Shown: piece after piece, positions 35,642-44,408 of the stretch
Position numbering within the stretch: the first letter of the stretch is position 1
Layout: each line of letters opens with the position of its first letter
Made by a program: the position numbers and the translations under genes
NCBI RefSeq assembly: GCF_030286555.1
Contig: NZ_JASVWF010000002.1
Span: forward strand, 992,001 to 1,056,000
Length of the DNA: 64,000 nucleotides
DNA from: Actinomycetospora termitidis
Lineage (GTDB): Bacteria; Actinomycetota; Actinomycetes; Mycobacteriales; Pseudonocardiaceae
Direction of reading: 5' to 3'
The notes under the pieces: generated by a model
Databases searched by the model: none
Told to the model about the DNA's origin: nothing
Seen by the model: the letters and a program-made list of their open reading frames with translations, nothing else

Positions 35642-35844
35642 CCGCGTCCCCCACGAGCCCCCACGGCGCCTCCGAGCAGGCCGGAACCGGGGCCGGGACG
35701 GGCTCGCAGGCGTGTCGAAGCCTGCTCCGACCAGGTGGATCAGGGATCGTCGGGCGCCGGTCCTCCCGCGTCCCCCACCTCTCCCCACCTGCACTGACCT
35801 GCGCGAACTCCACCGATCGGGGAGCACACGCCGGCCCGGGGAGG

Positions 35845-35872
35845 TTGAAGGTGGTGGATCGTGGGGTATTGT
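35845..35872 (+). promoter_or_regulatory. Candidate mraZ promoter
   Basis: TTGAAG (35845-35850) and TATTGT (35867-35872) are 16 bp apart, 45 bp before the mraZ start. The TGG repeats start within the spacer, so a protein bound there would compete with RNA polymerase. Confidence 0.55.
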
Positions 35873-35914
35873 GGTGCGCAGTGGGGCGATAGGGGCCTCA
35901 TCGGGGAGGTGGGG
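35851..35914 (+). promoter_or_regulatory. Candidate MraZ operator (10-bp-phased TGG repeats)
   Basis: GTGG begins at 35851, 35861, 35871 and 35881, exactly every 10 bp, with further GGGG words at 35892, 35903 and 35911. E. coli MraZ binds three TGGGN words separated by 5 nt upstream of its own operon, the same period. Confidence 0.65.
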
Positions 35915-35916
35915 CC

Positions 35917-36348
35917 GTGTTCCTCGGCACCCACACCCCGCGGTTGGACGAGAAGGGCAGGCTCACCCTGCCCGCCAAGTTCCGCGACGAGCTCGCAGGG
36001 GGGCTGATGATCACGAAGGGGCAGGACCACTGCCTGTACGTGTTCCCCCGCGACGAGTTCGAGCAGATGGCCCGCAAGGTGGCCGAGGCGCCGTTCACCG
36101 ACGAGCGGGTGCGCGCGTACCAGCGCTACCTGTTCGCCGGCACCGACGAGCAGCGTCCCGACTCCCAGGGTCGTATCCCGATCGCGGCCGAACTCCGGCG
36201 CTACGCCGGGCTCGATCGGGACTGCACGGTGATCGGGGCGGTCACCCGCCTCGAGATCTGGGACTCGGCGGCCTGGCAGAGCTACCAGGACGCCCACGAG
36301 GACAGCTACGCGCAGGCCCAGCAGGAGGTACTCCCCGGGGTCTTCTGA
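35917..36348 (+). CDS. mraZ: Transcriptional regulator MraZ
   Basis: 143 residues with two SpoVT/AbrB-like DNA-binding repeats: [16 protein letters not shown] (about residues 10-25) and [18 protein letters not shown] (about 83-100), each with the conserved D-x-x-G-R motif. MraZ forms a ring-shaped oligomer, binds TGGG direct repeats upstream of its own gene and represses the division/cell-wall operon. The GTG at 35917 follows GGGGAGG. It heads the cluster, with a 220-bp gap to rsmH that contains a hairpin. Confidence 0.95.
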   Translation: MFLGTHTPRLDEKGRLTLPAKFRDELAGGLMITKGQDHCLYVFPRDEFEQMARKVAEAPFTDERVRAYQRYLFAGTDEQRPDSQGRIPIAAELRRYAGLDRDCTVIGAVTRLEIWDSAAWQSYQDAHEDSYAQAQQEVLPGVF

Positions 36349-36424
36349 TCCCGAACGCACCAGCAGGACCCCGCCCAGGAGAGCGAGACGGGTGCCGTGA
36401 GGCCCCGACCCGCAGGGTGACGGC

Positions 36425-36450
36425 CCTGGCACACCTTCCCCGGTGCCAGG
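36425..36450 (+). promoter_or_regulatory. Hairpin between mraZ and rsmH
   Basis: CCTGGCAC and GTGCCAGG flank a 10-nt loop, 77 nt after the mraZ stop. It could be a partial terminator that lowers transcription into rsmH relative to mraZ, or a processing site. Confidence 0.45.
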
Positions 36451-36568
36451 TCCGCCCGCCCTGCGGGCCGGGACGTGACGGCATCCGCCCCGCCTCGGGC
36501 GCCGGCCGGCGACCACCGCCGGCCAGCACGCACCAGACAGCGCCCGGCGGACACGGTGGAGGCGGACG

Positions 36569-37576
36569 ATGGACCCTTCCGGGCCCTCGGATGACGACGC
36601 CTCCGGATTCACCCACACGCGCCCCAGCGGTGAGCGCCACGTGCCGGTGCTGCTCGAACGTTGCCTCGAGCTCCTCGCGCCCGCCCTCGAGGTGCCCGGT
36701 GCGGTCGTCGTCGACGGCACCCTCGGGCTCGGCGGGCACGCAGAGGCGCTGCTGACCCGGCACGCCGACCTCACCCTCGTCGGCCTCGACCGCGACCGTG
36801 AGGCCCTGCGCCTCGCCGGTGAACGCCTCCGCCCGTTCGACGGGCGCACCCACCTCGTGCACGCCGTCTTCGACGAGATCGCCGACGTGCTCGACCGGCT
36901 CGGGCTCGGCCGGGTCCACGGCGTGCTGTTCGACCTCGGCGTCTCCTCGCTGCAGCTCGACGAGGACGAGCGGGGCTTCTCCTACTCCCGCGACGCCCCG
37001 CTGGACATGCGGATGGACCCGACGACGGGTCCGAGCGCGGCGGACGTCCTCAACACCTACGCGCCCGGCGAGCTGGTGCGCGTGCTCCGGGACCACGGGG
37101 AGGAACGCGCGGCCCGACGCATCGTCGAGGCCGTCGTTCGTGCGAGGCGGCGGGCTCCGCTGCGGACCAGCGCGGAGCTCGTCGCCCTCCTCGAGCAGGC
37201 CATGCCGGCAGCCAGCCGACGGACGGGCGGTCACCCCGCGAAGCGCACGTTCCAGGCGCTGCGCATCGAGGTCAACGGCGAGCTCGACGCCATCGCGGGG
37301 GCGGTCCCGGCCGCGGTCGACGCCCTCGCGCTGCACGGCCGCGTCGTCGTCATGAGCTACCAGTCCCTGGAGGACCGCATCGTGAAGCGGGTCCTCGGCG
37401 AGCGGTCCCGCCCCAGCGCACCCCCGGACATGCCGGTGCTGCGCGAGCAGGACCAGCCCGAGCTCGCGCTGCTCACCCGCGGCGCGGAGAAGGCCGACGA
37501 GTCCGAGGTCGCCGCGAACCCGCGGGCGGCCTCGGTGCGGCTCCGTGCCGCGGAACGCATCCGGGAGGCGGCATGA
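36569..37576 (+). CDS. rsmH: 16S rRNA (cytosine-1402-N4)-methyltransferase
   Basis: 335-residue RsmH (MraW). [13 protein letters not shown], the SAM-binding [41 protein letters not shown] and [16 protein letters not shown] are the family's block series. It methylates N4 of C1402 in the ribosomal decoding centre, after 30S assembly. GGAGG lies 6 nt before the ATG. The stop overlaps the ftsL start by 4 nt (ATGA). Confidence 0.97.
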   Translation: MDPSGPSDDDASGFTHTRPSGERHVPVLLERCLELLAPALEVPGAVVVDGTLGLGGHAEALLTRHADLTLVGLDRDREALRLAGERLRPFDGRTHLVHAVFDEIADVLDRLGLGRVHGVLFDLGVSSLQLDEDERGFSYSRDAPLDMRMDPTTGPSAADVLNTYAPGELVRVLRDHGEERAARRIVEAVVRARRRAPLRTSAELVALLEQAMPAASRRTGGHPAKRTFQALRIEVNGELDAIAGAVPAAVDALALHGRVVVMSYQSLEDRIVKRVLGERSRPSAPPDMPVLREQDQPELALLTRGAEKADESEVAANPRAASVRLRAAERIREAA

Positions 37577-38289
37577 GCTCGGGCACCCTCACCCACCGGG
37601 AGGCGACCCGCACGACGACGGGTGCGAGCCGGTCGGCCACGACCGACACCCGCACGACGAAGGCCGGCGCCCGTGCCCGGGCGACCAGCCGGCGCACCCC
37701 GGCGCCCGGCGCGAAGCGCGCCCGCACCACGACCGCCCCGATCCCGGAGACGACCGGCGGCACGGCCCCGTTCGTCCTGCTGATCATGGTGCTCCTGACG
37801 TCGGGTCTGGTCGCCACGCTGTGGCTGTCCACCGCCGCCGCGGCGGACTCCTACCGCCTCGAGGACGCCCGGCAGACCACGCGGGACCGCTCGGAGGAGG
37901 TCGAGCGGCTCCACCGCGACGTCGCCGCGATGCAGGCCGCCCCCGCGCTGGCCGCGTCGGCGGAGCGGATCGGCATGGTCCCGGCGGGCGTGCCCGCGGT
38001 GATCCTCGTGCACCCCGACGGCACCAGCCAGGTCGTCGGCTCCCCGCAGAAGGCCCGCGCCGCGGCGCCCCCGCCCCAGCCGGCCCCGGCGCCCCAGCCC
38101 GCCCAGCCGGCACAGACCACGCAGCCGGCGCAGCCCACCCAGCCCGGCTCGACCTCCCAGGACGCCCGTTCCCAGGGCGACCCCGAGGGGCTCGCCGCCA
38201 ACCCGTCGACCGGGGTCCAGGCGGCCTCCGGCGGCTCGCCCGCACCCGCGCCCGCCGGTGCCGGCACGACGTCGGGCGGCACCCGCTGA
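37573..38289 (+). CDS. ftsL: FtsL-like division protein with extended C-terminus
   Basis: 238 residues in the Rv2164c position. A ~60-residue basic cytosolic head is followed by one membrane helix ([19 protein letters not shown]) and a coiled-coil segment ([26 protein letters not shown]), the minimal FtsL pattern, ending in the [17 protein letters not shown] strand. The last ~85 residues are Pro/Gln/Ala-rich and unusual for FtsL. It would bridge FtsQ and FtsW/PbpB at the septum. It overlaps rsmH by 4 nt and shares one base with pbpB. Confidence 0.86.
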   Translation: MSSGTLTHREATRTTTGASRSATTDTRTTKAGARARATSRRTPAPGAKRARTTTAPIPETTGGTAPFVLLIMVLLTSGLVATLWLSTAAAADSYRLEDARQTTRDRSEEVERLHRDVAAMQAAPALAASAERIGMVPAGVPAVILVHPDGTSQVVGSPQKARAAAPPPQPAPAPQPAQPAQTTQPAQPTQPGSTSQDARSQGDPEGLAANPSTGVQAASGGSPAPAPAGAGTTSGGTR

Positions 38290-40193
38290 TGGCCCGCCCC
38301 CCGGCCACCCTGACGCGGCCGCCGTCCCGGTACCCCGCCTCCCGCGGCCGTGACGACCGCCCGCCACCCCCACGCCGGCCGCAGCCGCCGGCCGGACCCC
38401 CACGCCGGCCCCGCGTCCCGAAGCCCCCGGACCCCCGCCGCCGCCTGCGCATCGGACGCCTGCTGCTCGTCGTCGTCCTGATCATCGCGGCGGTCAAGCT
38501 CGTCGAGGTCCAGGCGATCAGCGCCGGCGACCTCGCCGCCGACGCCGCGAAGCAGCGCATGACCCGCCTCGTCGTGCCCGCCGAGCGCGGCGCGATCCTC
38601 GACCGCAGCGGCACGCCCCTGGCGTTCTCGGTCGAGGCCAAGGCCCTCGTCGCGAACCCGCGCCGGATCGCCGAGGACTGGTCGAAGCCGGAGATCCGGT
38701 CCACCCCGGGGGCGCCGACCCCGGAGCAGCGCAAGGCGCAGATCGCCCAGGGGATGGGCGCGATCCTGCACGCCGACCCCGTGCCGTTCTACGCCGCGCT
38801 GATGAGCGACCGCAGCTACGTCGTGCTCGCCCCGCTGGTCGACCCGACCGCCGCGCGCACCATCCGCGAGCAGTTCCCCGAGATCGCCCAGGAGGACCGC
38901 GAGTCGCGGCAGTACCCCGCGGGCGACGTCGGCGGCTCCGTCGTCGGCAGCGCGTCCTGGTCGATGGACAAGAGCCGCATCAACGGCAACGTCGGGCTGG
39001 AGAGCGCCGAGGACACGGTGCTCGCGGGCCGCGACGGGTTCCGCGTCGTCGACACCGCGGAGGGCAGCGACGCCGTCATCCCCGGGTCGACGCGCGCCGA
39101 GCAGCCCGCGCAGGCCGGGAACGACCTCGTCCTGACCCTGGACTCCGACCTGCAGTACACCGTCCAGCAGAAGCTCTCCGCCTACGTCGGGCGGACGGGG
39201 GCGAAGGGCGGCAGCGCGGTCGTGCTGGACGCGCACACCGGGCAGATCCTCTCGCTGGCCAACGCCGGTGCCGGCGGCGGACCGGCGCCCGGCGACCCCG
39301 CGGTGACGACGCCGTTCGAGCCGGGGTCGGTGAACAAGGCCGTCACCTTCTCCGCCGCGCTGGAGGCGGGCCTGATCAAGCCCGAGGACGTGCTCACCGT
39401 CCCCGGGAGCATCAAGTTCGCCGACCGGACGATCAACGACGCCTGGTCGCACGGCCCCGTCCCGATGACGATGAACGGCGTCCTGGGCAAGTCCTCGAAC
39501 GTCGGGACGCTCATGACGGCCCAGCGGGTCGGCCCGGACCGGTTCGGCGACATGCTCGACAAGCTCGGCATCGGCGCGCGGACCGGCGTCGAACTGCCGG
39601 GGGAGAGCGGTGGGTCGGTGCCGCCCCGGGACAAGTGGTCGGGGTCGACCTTCGGCAACCTGCCGATCGGTCAGGGCCTGTCCATGACGACGCTGCAGAT
39701 GGCGAGCATGTACCAGGCCATCGCCAACGGGGGCGTCCGCGTCCCGCCCCGGGTCATCTCAGCGACCGTCGGCGCCGACGGCGTGCGGACGCCGGCCCCC
39801 GCCCCCGAGGGGGTGCGGGCGATGTCGCCGCAGACCGCGGACACGATGCGTCAGATGCTGCAGTCGGTGACCCAGGCCGGGAAGAGCCCCAACGAGGGCA
39901 CCGGGGCCAAGGCGGCCATGGACGGCTACCCGGTGGCGGGCAAGACCGGCACCGCGCAGCAGGTCGACCCGTCGTGCGGCTGCTACGCCCGCTCGACGTA
40001 CTGGATCACCTTCGCCGGCATGTTCCCGGCGGCGGACCCGCGCTACGTCGTCGCGCTCATGCTCGACGCGCCGCCCGGCGGCGACTCGGCGGCCCCGCTG
40101 TTCCATGACATCGGGACCTACCTCGCCGCCCACGGCGACGTGCCGGTCTCCACCGCGCCGCCGCGCCAGGTGCCGCTGCAGCTCACGCCGTGA
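38289..40193 (+). CDS. pbpB: Septal peptidoglycan transpeptidase PbpB (FtsI/PBP3)
   Basis: 634-residue class B penicillin-binding protein. A Pro/Arg-rich cytosolic N-terminus (~55 residues), one membrane helix, the RGAILDRSG dimerisation-type motif, then the transpeptidase domain with catalytic Ser in EPGSVNKAV (SxxK as SVNK), KSSNVG (SxN) and AGKTGTAQQ (KTG). It cross-links septal peptidoglycan together with FtsW. A CGCY near the end gives two close Cys residues. The 3' end overlaps the convergent GNAT gene by 11 bp, an unusual break in the cluster. Confidence 0.96.
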   Translation: MARPPATLTRPPSRYPASRGRDDRPPPPRRPQPPAGPPRRPRVPKPPDPRRRLRIGRLLLVVVLIIAAVKLVEVQAISAGDLAADAAKQRMTRLVVPAERGAILDRSGTPLAFSVEAKALVANPRRIAEDWSKPEIRSTPGAPTPEQRKAQIAQGMGAILHADPVPFYAALMSDRSYVVLAPLVDPTAARTIREQFPEIAQEDRESRQYPAGDVGGSVVGSASWSMDKSRINGNVGLESAEDTVLAGRDGFRVVDTAEGSDAVIPGSTRAEQPAQAGNDLVLTLDSDLQYTVQQKLSAYVGRTGAKGGSAVVLDAHTGQILSLANAGAGGGPAPGDPAVTTPFEPGSVNKAVTFSAALEAGLIKPEDVLTVPGSIKFADRTINDAWSHGPVPMTMNGVLGKSSNVGTLMTAQRVGPDRFGDMLDKLGIGARTGVELPGESGGSVPPRDKWSGSTFGNLPIGQGLSMTTLQMASMYQAIANGGVRVPPRVISATVGADGVRTPAPAPEGVRAMSPQTADTMRQMLQSVTQAGKSPNEGTGAKAAMDGYPVAGKTGTAQQVDPSCGCYARSTYWITFAGMFPAADPRYVVALMLDAPPGGDSAAPLFHDIGTYLAAHGDVPVSTAPPRQVPLQLTP

Positions 40194-40668
40194 GGACCAG
40201 CTCGTAGTCCTGGCCGAGTAGGGCGACCCCGAACTCGTCGTGCTCCGCCTCGGCGACGAGCCGGAAACCCTCCGCGAGGTAGATCGTGCGGGCGGCGTCC
40301 AGGGGGGCGTTGGTCCACAACACCAGCCGGCCGTACTCGGCGTCGCGGGCGTGGGCGACGCAGCGGCGCACGAGGGCACGGCCGACGCCGAGGCCCCGGG
40401 CCACGGGGTCGAGCAGCAGCAGGCGCAGCCGCGCGGTCGACGCGTCCTCGTGCACGCAGAAGACGCAGCCGACCCGGCGCCTGTCGAGCTCGGCGATCCA
40501 CGCCCGGTCGTGTGCCGGCCCGGCCGCGAAGTCCGCGACGATCCGCGCCGTCACGGCCTCCACCGACCAGCCGTACTCGCGTGCGTACAGCTCCCCGTGC
40601 GCCATCACGACCCAGCCCAGGTCCCCGGGCCGGTCGGCGTCGCGCAGCACGACGTCACCCATGCTCAC
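40183..40668 (-). CDS. GNAT-family acetyltransferase inserted in the division cluster
   Basis: 161 residues. LRLLLLDPVARGLGVGRALVRRCV carries the acetyl-CoA-binding R-x-x-G-x-G/A loop, and IYLAEGFRLVAEAEHDEFG is the motif-B strand; the first half resembles the MarR-linked GNAT group (GWVVMAHGELYAREYGW). Encoded against the direction of the cluster, its 3' end overlapping pbpB. Divergent from a TetR-type gene with a 20-bp palindrome between them, so it is very probably the regulated target. Substrate unknown, perhaps an antibiotic or a protein. Confidence 0.87.
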   Translation of the reverse strand: MSMGDVVLRDADRPGDLGWVVMAHGELYAREYGWSVEAVTARIVADFAAGPAHDRAWIAELDRRRVGCVFCVHEDASTARLRLLLLDPVARGLGVGRALVRRCVAHARDAEYGRLVLWTNAPLDAARTIYLAEGFRLVAEAEHDEFGVALLGQDYELVLTA

Positions 40669-40677
40669 ACCCTCCTG

Positions 40678-40697
40678 ACTGAAACGAGTGTTTCAGT
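40678..40697. promoter_or_regulatory. TetR-type operator palindrome
   Basis: ACTGAAAC-GAGT-GTTTCAGT, perfect 8-bp arms with a 4-nt centre, between the divergent GNAT (start 40668 or 40662) and TetR (start 40715) genes. Its A+T content stands out from the neighbouring DNA. Confidence 0.85.
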
Positions 40698-40714
40698 GAA
40701 GCACACTGGGCGCC

Positions 40715-41371
40715 GTGACGGTGACCGGTTCCCGGAGCGCGACGACGACCCCCGACGAGGACGGCGAGGGCTCGGCGCGCCGGCGCGAGCTGCTCGACGC
40801 GGCGTACGGGTGGGTCCTCGCACACGGCTGGGCGGGGATGTCGCTGCGCCCGCTGGCGGAGGCGATCGGCTCCAGCCCGCGGGTGCTGCTCTACCTGTTC
40901 GGCAGCAAGGACGGCCTGGTGCGCGCCCTGCTCGGGCGCTCCCGGGCCGATCAGTTGCGGGTCCTCGACGCCCTTCCCGACGACGTCGGGCTCGGCACGG
41001 TCGGGCAGGTCCTCTGGGACTGGCTCGCCGCGGACGAGCACCGGGCCCTGCTGCGGTTGTGGCTGGAGGCGTACAGCCGGTCGGTGGGGAACCAGGAGGA
41101 CGACCCGACGACGCCGTGGGCCGGGTTCGCGCACGGCACCGTCACCGACTGGGACCTGCTGCTGGCCGCCCACCAGCCCTCCGACCGGGTCTCGACCCCC
41201 GACGGGACCGCCGAGCGTGCCCTGCTGCTCGCGGTCCTGCGCGGGGCCCTGCTCGACCTGCTGGCGACCGGCGACACCGCGCGCACCGGAGCGGCCGTCG
41301 CGGCGCACCTGCGCGGCCTCGGTCGCGGGGCGGGGACCCCAGGGCCAGGGGAGGACCGCACCGGGCGGTGA
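40715..41371 (+). CDS. TetR-family transcriptional regulator
   Basis: 218 residues. The N-terminal helix-turn-helix is ELLDAAYGWVLAHGWAGMSLRPLAEAIGSSPRVLLYLFGSKDGLVRALL (recognised in parts: SLRPLAEAIG and LLYLFGSKDGL). The C-terminal ligand domain is helical with TAERALLLAVLRGALLDLLATGD. It probably represses itself and the divergent GNAT through the 40678-40697 palindrome. M. tuberculosis also has a TetR-like gene (Rv2160c) inserted between pbpB and murE, so the site tolerates insertions. Ends 14 nt before the preferred murE start. Confidence 0.9.
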   Translation: MTVTGSRSATTTPDEDGEGSARRRELLDAAYGWVLAHGWAGMSLRPLAEAIGSSPRVLLYLFGSKDGLVRALLGRSRADQLRVLDALPDDVGLGTVGQVLWDWLAADEHRALLRLWLEAYSRSVGNQEDDPTTPWAGFAHGTVTDWDLLLAAHQPSDRVSTPDGTAERALLLAVLRGALLDLLATGDTARTGAAVAAHLRGLGRGAGTPGPGEDRTGR

Positions 41372-41372
41372 G

Positions 41373-41378
41373 TAGCCT
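41373..41378 (+). promoter_or_regulatory. Candidate -10 box (TAGCCT) for murE
   Basis: TAGCCT directly after the TetR stop ends 7 nt before the GTG at 41386, a separate, apparently leaderless promoter for the murE-ftsQ block, which the GNAT insertion cuts off from pbpB. Confidence 0.5.
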
Positions 41379-41385
41379 TCGCCGC

Positions 41386-42990
41386 GTGCCGCCCGCGCCG
41401 AGCCGGACCGCCGTGGAGCCCGACGAGGGCCCCTCGGGTCCCGTGCCGTCGGGGGACGGCCCGACCGGCCAGGAGGACGTGATCCGGCCCGGGACGGTCG
41501 TCCCGACCTCGCTCGAGGCGCTGGTCGAGCGCATCACCGCGGCGACCGGCGAGGCCCCGGAGGTGCGGGGTGAGGTCGACGGCACCACGACCGGCGCCAC
41601 GCTGCGGGCCGGCGAGGTCCGCCGCGGCGACCTGTTCGCCGCGCTGCCCGGGGCCCGCGCGCACGGCGCGGACTTCGCCGACCAGGCCCTCGGCCGCGGG
41701 GCGGCCGCCGTCCTGACCGATCCCGCCGGGGCCACGCGACCCGCCGTCGGGACCGTGCCGGTGCTCGTGCACCCCCGGCCGCGCGAGGCCCTGGGACCGG
41801 CCTCGTCGCGGATCTACGGCGACCCGTCGTCGCACCTGGCCCTGCTCGGGGTGACCGGGACCAGCGGCAAGACGACCACGGTCTACCTGCTCGAGGCGGC
41901 GCTCGCCGCGGCCGGCGCGACGACGGGCCTGATCGGCACCGTCGAGACGCGGATGCGCGGGCGGCGCGTGCCGAGCGCCTTCACCACGCCCGAGGCCCCC
42001 GACCTGCAGGCGCTGCTCGCGGCCATGGTCGAGCAGGACGTGACGCACGCGGCGATGGAGGTGTCCAGCCACGCGCTCGCGCAGGACCGGGTCGGCGGCA
42101 CCGCCTACGCCGTCGGGGCCTTCACCAACCTCTCCGCCGAGCACCTCGACTTCCACCCGACGATGGAGGACTACTTCGCCGCGAAGGCCCGGCTCTTCGA
42201 CGGGCGGGCCCAGCGCCACGTCGTCTGCGTCGACGACGCCTGGGGCCGCCACCTGGCCGGGATGGTGGAGGCGACGACGGTGAGCACCACCGGCGAGGCC
42301 GACTGGACCGTCGCCGACCTCGTCGCGCACCCGGACGGCACGCAGTCGTTCCACGTCCACGGCCCCGACGGCCTCGAGGTACCGGTCGAGCTGGCCCTGC
42401 CCGGCGCCTTCAACGTCGCCAACGCGCTGGTCGCCCTGGCCTGCGGGCACGCGGTCGGGCTCGACCCGGTCCGGCTGGCCGGCGGCCTCGCCACGGTCGC
42501 CGTCCCGGGCCGGATGCAACGGGTCGACGCGGGCCAGCCGTTCCTCGCGATCGTCGACTACGCGCACAAGCCCGCCGCGGTCGAGGCGCTGCTGACGACG
42601 TTGCGCGACGAGGTGTCCGGGCGGGTCCTGACGGTGCTCGGCTGCGGCGGCGACCGGGACCGCGAGAAGCGCCCCGTGATGGGGGCGCTCGCGGCGCAGC
42701 TCTCCGACCTGGTGTGGATCACCGACGACAACCCGCGCACCGAGGACCCGGCCGCGATCCGCGCGGCGATGCTGGACGGGGCGCACCGGGCCGAGGGGGC
42801 CCGTGCGATCGTGGCCGAGGAGGGCGACCGGCGGGCCGCGATCCGCGCCGCGGTGGCCGCCGCCCGCGCCGGTGACGTGGTCGTCGTCGCCGGGAAGGGC
42901 CACGAGCTGGGCCAGAAGGTCGGTGCGGAGGTCGTGCCCTTCTCCGACGTGGACGAACTCATGACCGCCATCCGAGAGGACCCTGCGTGA
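41386..42990 (+). CDS. murE: UDP-MurNAc-Ala-Glu:meso-diaminopimelate ligase
   Basis: 534-residue Mur ligase. P-loop GVTGTSGKTTTVYLLEAAL, the central EVSSHALAQDRV segment, the carbamylated-Lys region and the C-terminal DNPRTEDP, whose DNPR marks meso-diaminopimelate rather than lysine specificity. It adds the third residue of the stem peptide in the cytosol. GTG 41386 is preferred (leaderless box upstream); GTG 41368 overlaps the TetR stop and is possible. It shares 4 nt with murF. Confidence 0.95.
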   Translation: MPPAPSRTAVEPDEGPSGPVPSGDGPTGQEDVIRPGTVVPTSLEALVERITAATGEAPEVRGEVDGTTTGATLRAGEVRRGDLFAALPGARAHGADFADQALGRGAAAVLTDPAGATRPAVGTVPVLVHPRPREALGPASSRIYGDPSSHLALLGVTGTSGKTTTVYLLEAALAAAGATTGLIGTVETRMRGRRVPSAFTTPEAPDLQALLAAMVEQDVTHAAMEVSSHALAQDRVGGTAYAVGAFTNLSAEHLDFHPTMEDYFAAKARLFDGRAQRHVVCVDDAWGRHLAGMVEATTVSTTGEADWTVADLVAHPDGTQSFHVHGPDGLEVPVELALPGAFNVANALVALACGHAVGLDPVRLAGGLATVAVPGRMQRVDAGQPFLAIVDYAHKPAAVEALLTTLRDEVSGRVLTVLGCGGDRDREKRPVMGALAAQLSDLVWITDDNPRTEDPAAIRAAMLDGAHRAEGARAIVAEEGDRRAAIRAAVAAARAGDVVVVAGKGHELGQKVGAEVVPFSDVDELMTAIREDPA

Positions 42991-44408
42991 TCGAGCTGAC
43001 CCTCGCGGAGCTCGCCCGCCTCGTCGGCGGGCGGCTGCACCGGGCGACCGGCGACGAACGCGTCACCGGCACGGTCGAGTTCGACAGCCGCGCGGTGGGC
43101 CCGGGCGGGCTCTTCGTCGCCCTCCCCGGTGAGCGGGTCGACGGTCACGACTTCGCGACGACGGCCGTGGCCGCGGGCGCGGCCGGGGTGCTCGCCGCCC
43201 GCGAGGTGGACGCGCCCGCGGTGCTCGTGGAGCCGCTGACCGGTGCGCACGTCCCGGACGCCGCCCATGACGCGGCCGGCGCGGCCGTCCTGGTGGCCCT
43301 GCAGACCCTGGCGCGGCACGTGGTGGACGCGTTGCCGGACCTGGACGTCGTCGGCATCACCGGGTCCTCCGGCAAGACCTCCACGAAGGATCTGGCCGCC
43401 GCCCTGCTCGAGCGCGACGGTCCCACCGTCGCCCCGCCCGGGAGCTTCAACAACGAGCTCGGGCACCCCTGGACCGTGCTGCGCTGCGACCCCGCGACGC
43501 GGCACCTCGTCGCCGAGCTCTCCGCCCGCGGCCGCGGCCACATCGCGGCGCTGTGCCGGGTCGCACCCCCGCGGATCGGGGCGGTGCTCAACGTCGGGTC
43601 CGCGCACCTCGGGGAGTTCGGCTCGCGCGAGGCGATCGCGCAGGCCAAGGGCGAGCTGGTCGAGGCCCTGCCCGCGGAGGGTGTGGCCGTCCTCGGCGCC
43701 GACGACCCGGTCGTCGCCGCCATGCGCTCCCGCACCGCCGCCCGCGTGGTCCACACCGGCCGGGCGCCGGAGGCCGACGTCCGCGCGGTGGACGAGACGA
43801 TCGACGGGGAGGGCCGGGCGCGGTTCCGGCTCCTCACCCCGTCCGGCGAGGCCGAGGTCGCTCTCGGGCTGCGCGGGGCGCACCAGGTCGACAACGCGCT
43901 GGTCGCCGCCGCGATCGCGCTGGAGTCGACGCGGCTGACGGTGGACGAGGTCGCGACCGCGCTGGGCGAGGCCGTCCCGCGCAGCCGCTGGCGCATGGAG
44001 GTCGGGGAGCGTCCGGACGGTGTCCGGGTGCTCAACGACGCCTACAACGCGAACCCCGAGTCGATGCGGGCGGCGCTGGCCACCCTGGCGTCGATGAGTG
44101 GGCGGCACACGGCCGTCCTGGGCGTGATGGGCGAGCTGGGCGACGACGCCGAGGCGGCGCACGCCGAGCTCGGCCGGCTCGCAGCCGCGTCCGGGCTGCA
44201 GCGGCTCGTCGTCGTCGGGGAGGCGGCCCGCCCGACCTACGAGGCGGCCCGCACGGCCGGGCTCGCCTCCGACCTGGTGCCCGACGCGGCCGCGGCCGTG
44301 GAGGCCGTGCACGCGGCCCCCGGCGACGTCGTGCTGGTCAAGGCCAGCCGGTCCGCGGGCCTGGAGAAGGTGGCCGAGGCGTTGCTGGACCAGGGAGCCG
44401 TCCGATGA
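42987..44408 (+). CDS. murF: UDP-MurNAc-tripeptide:D-Ala-D-Ala ligase
   Basis: 473 residues. [21 protein letters not shown] is the ATP loop, followed by [11 protein letters not shown] and the [11 protein letters not shown] strand; the C-terminal [16 protein letters not shown] segment is the MurF signature. It attaches D-Ala-D-Ala, completing the pentapeptide. GTG 42987 overlaps murE (GTGA) and the stop overlaps mraY (ATGA), so expression is closely coupled. Confidence 0.96.
   Translation: MIELTLAELARLVGGRLHRATGDERVTGTVEFDSRAVGPGGLFVALPGERVDGHDFATTAVAAGAAGVLAAREVDAPAVLVEPLTGAHVPDAAHDAAGAAVLVALQTLARHVVDALPDLDVVGITGSSGKTSTKDLAAALLERDGPTVAPPGSFNNELGHPWTVLRCDPATRHLVAELSARGRGHIAALCRVAPPRIGAVLNVGSAHLGEFGSREAIAQAKGELVEALPAEGVAVLGADDPVVAAMRSRTAARVVHTGRAPEADVRAVDETIDGEGRARFRLLTPSGEAEVALGLRGAHQVDNALVAAAIALESTRLTVDEVATALGEAVPRSRWRMEVGERPDGVRVLNDAYNANPESMRAALATLASMSGRHTAVLGVMGELGDDAEAAHAELGRLAAASGLQRLVVVGEAARPTYEAARTAGLASDLVPDAAAAVEAVHAAPGDVVLVKASRSAGLEKVAEALLDQGAVR

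Larger units (their letters stand above)
35197..35916. other. 720-bp repeat-rich intergenic region before mraZ
   Basis: No convincing gene on either strand. From left to right it holds the DUF3040 terminator, two related palindromes (35280-35323, 35527-35580), a duplicated 38-bp C-rich block, further CCCCA pairs spaced by 10 bp, and the mraZ promoter with its plus-strand TGGG array. Confidence 0.8.

Noticed and set aside
35457..35787. CRISPR-like array in the C-rich repeats
   Set aside because: Repeats are short low-complexity words with 5-nt gaps and no uniform spacers; no cas genes.
35316..35813. Minus-strand frame ending in a HSFIGGETLRLARQ segment, faintly like the start of an XRE-type regulator
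   Set aside because: The frame stops soon after, the upstream part is repeat-derived and there is no ribosome site. At most a decayed fragment.
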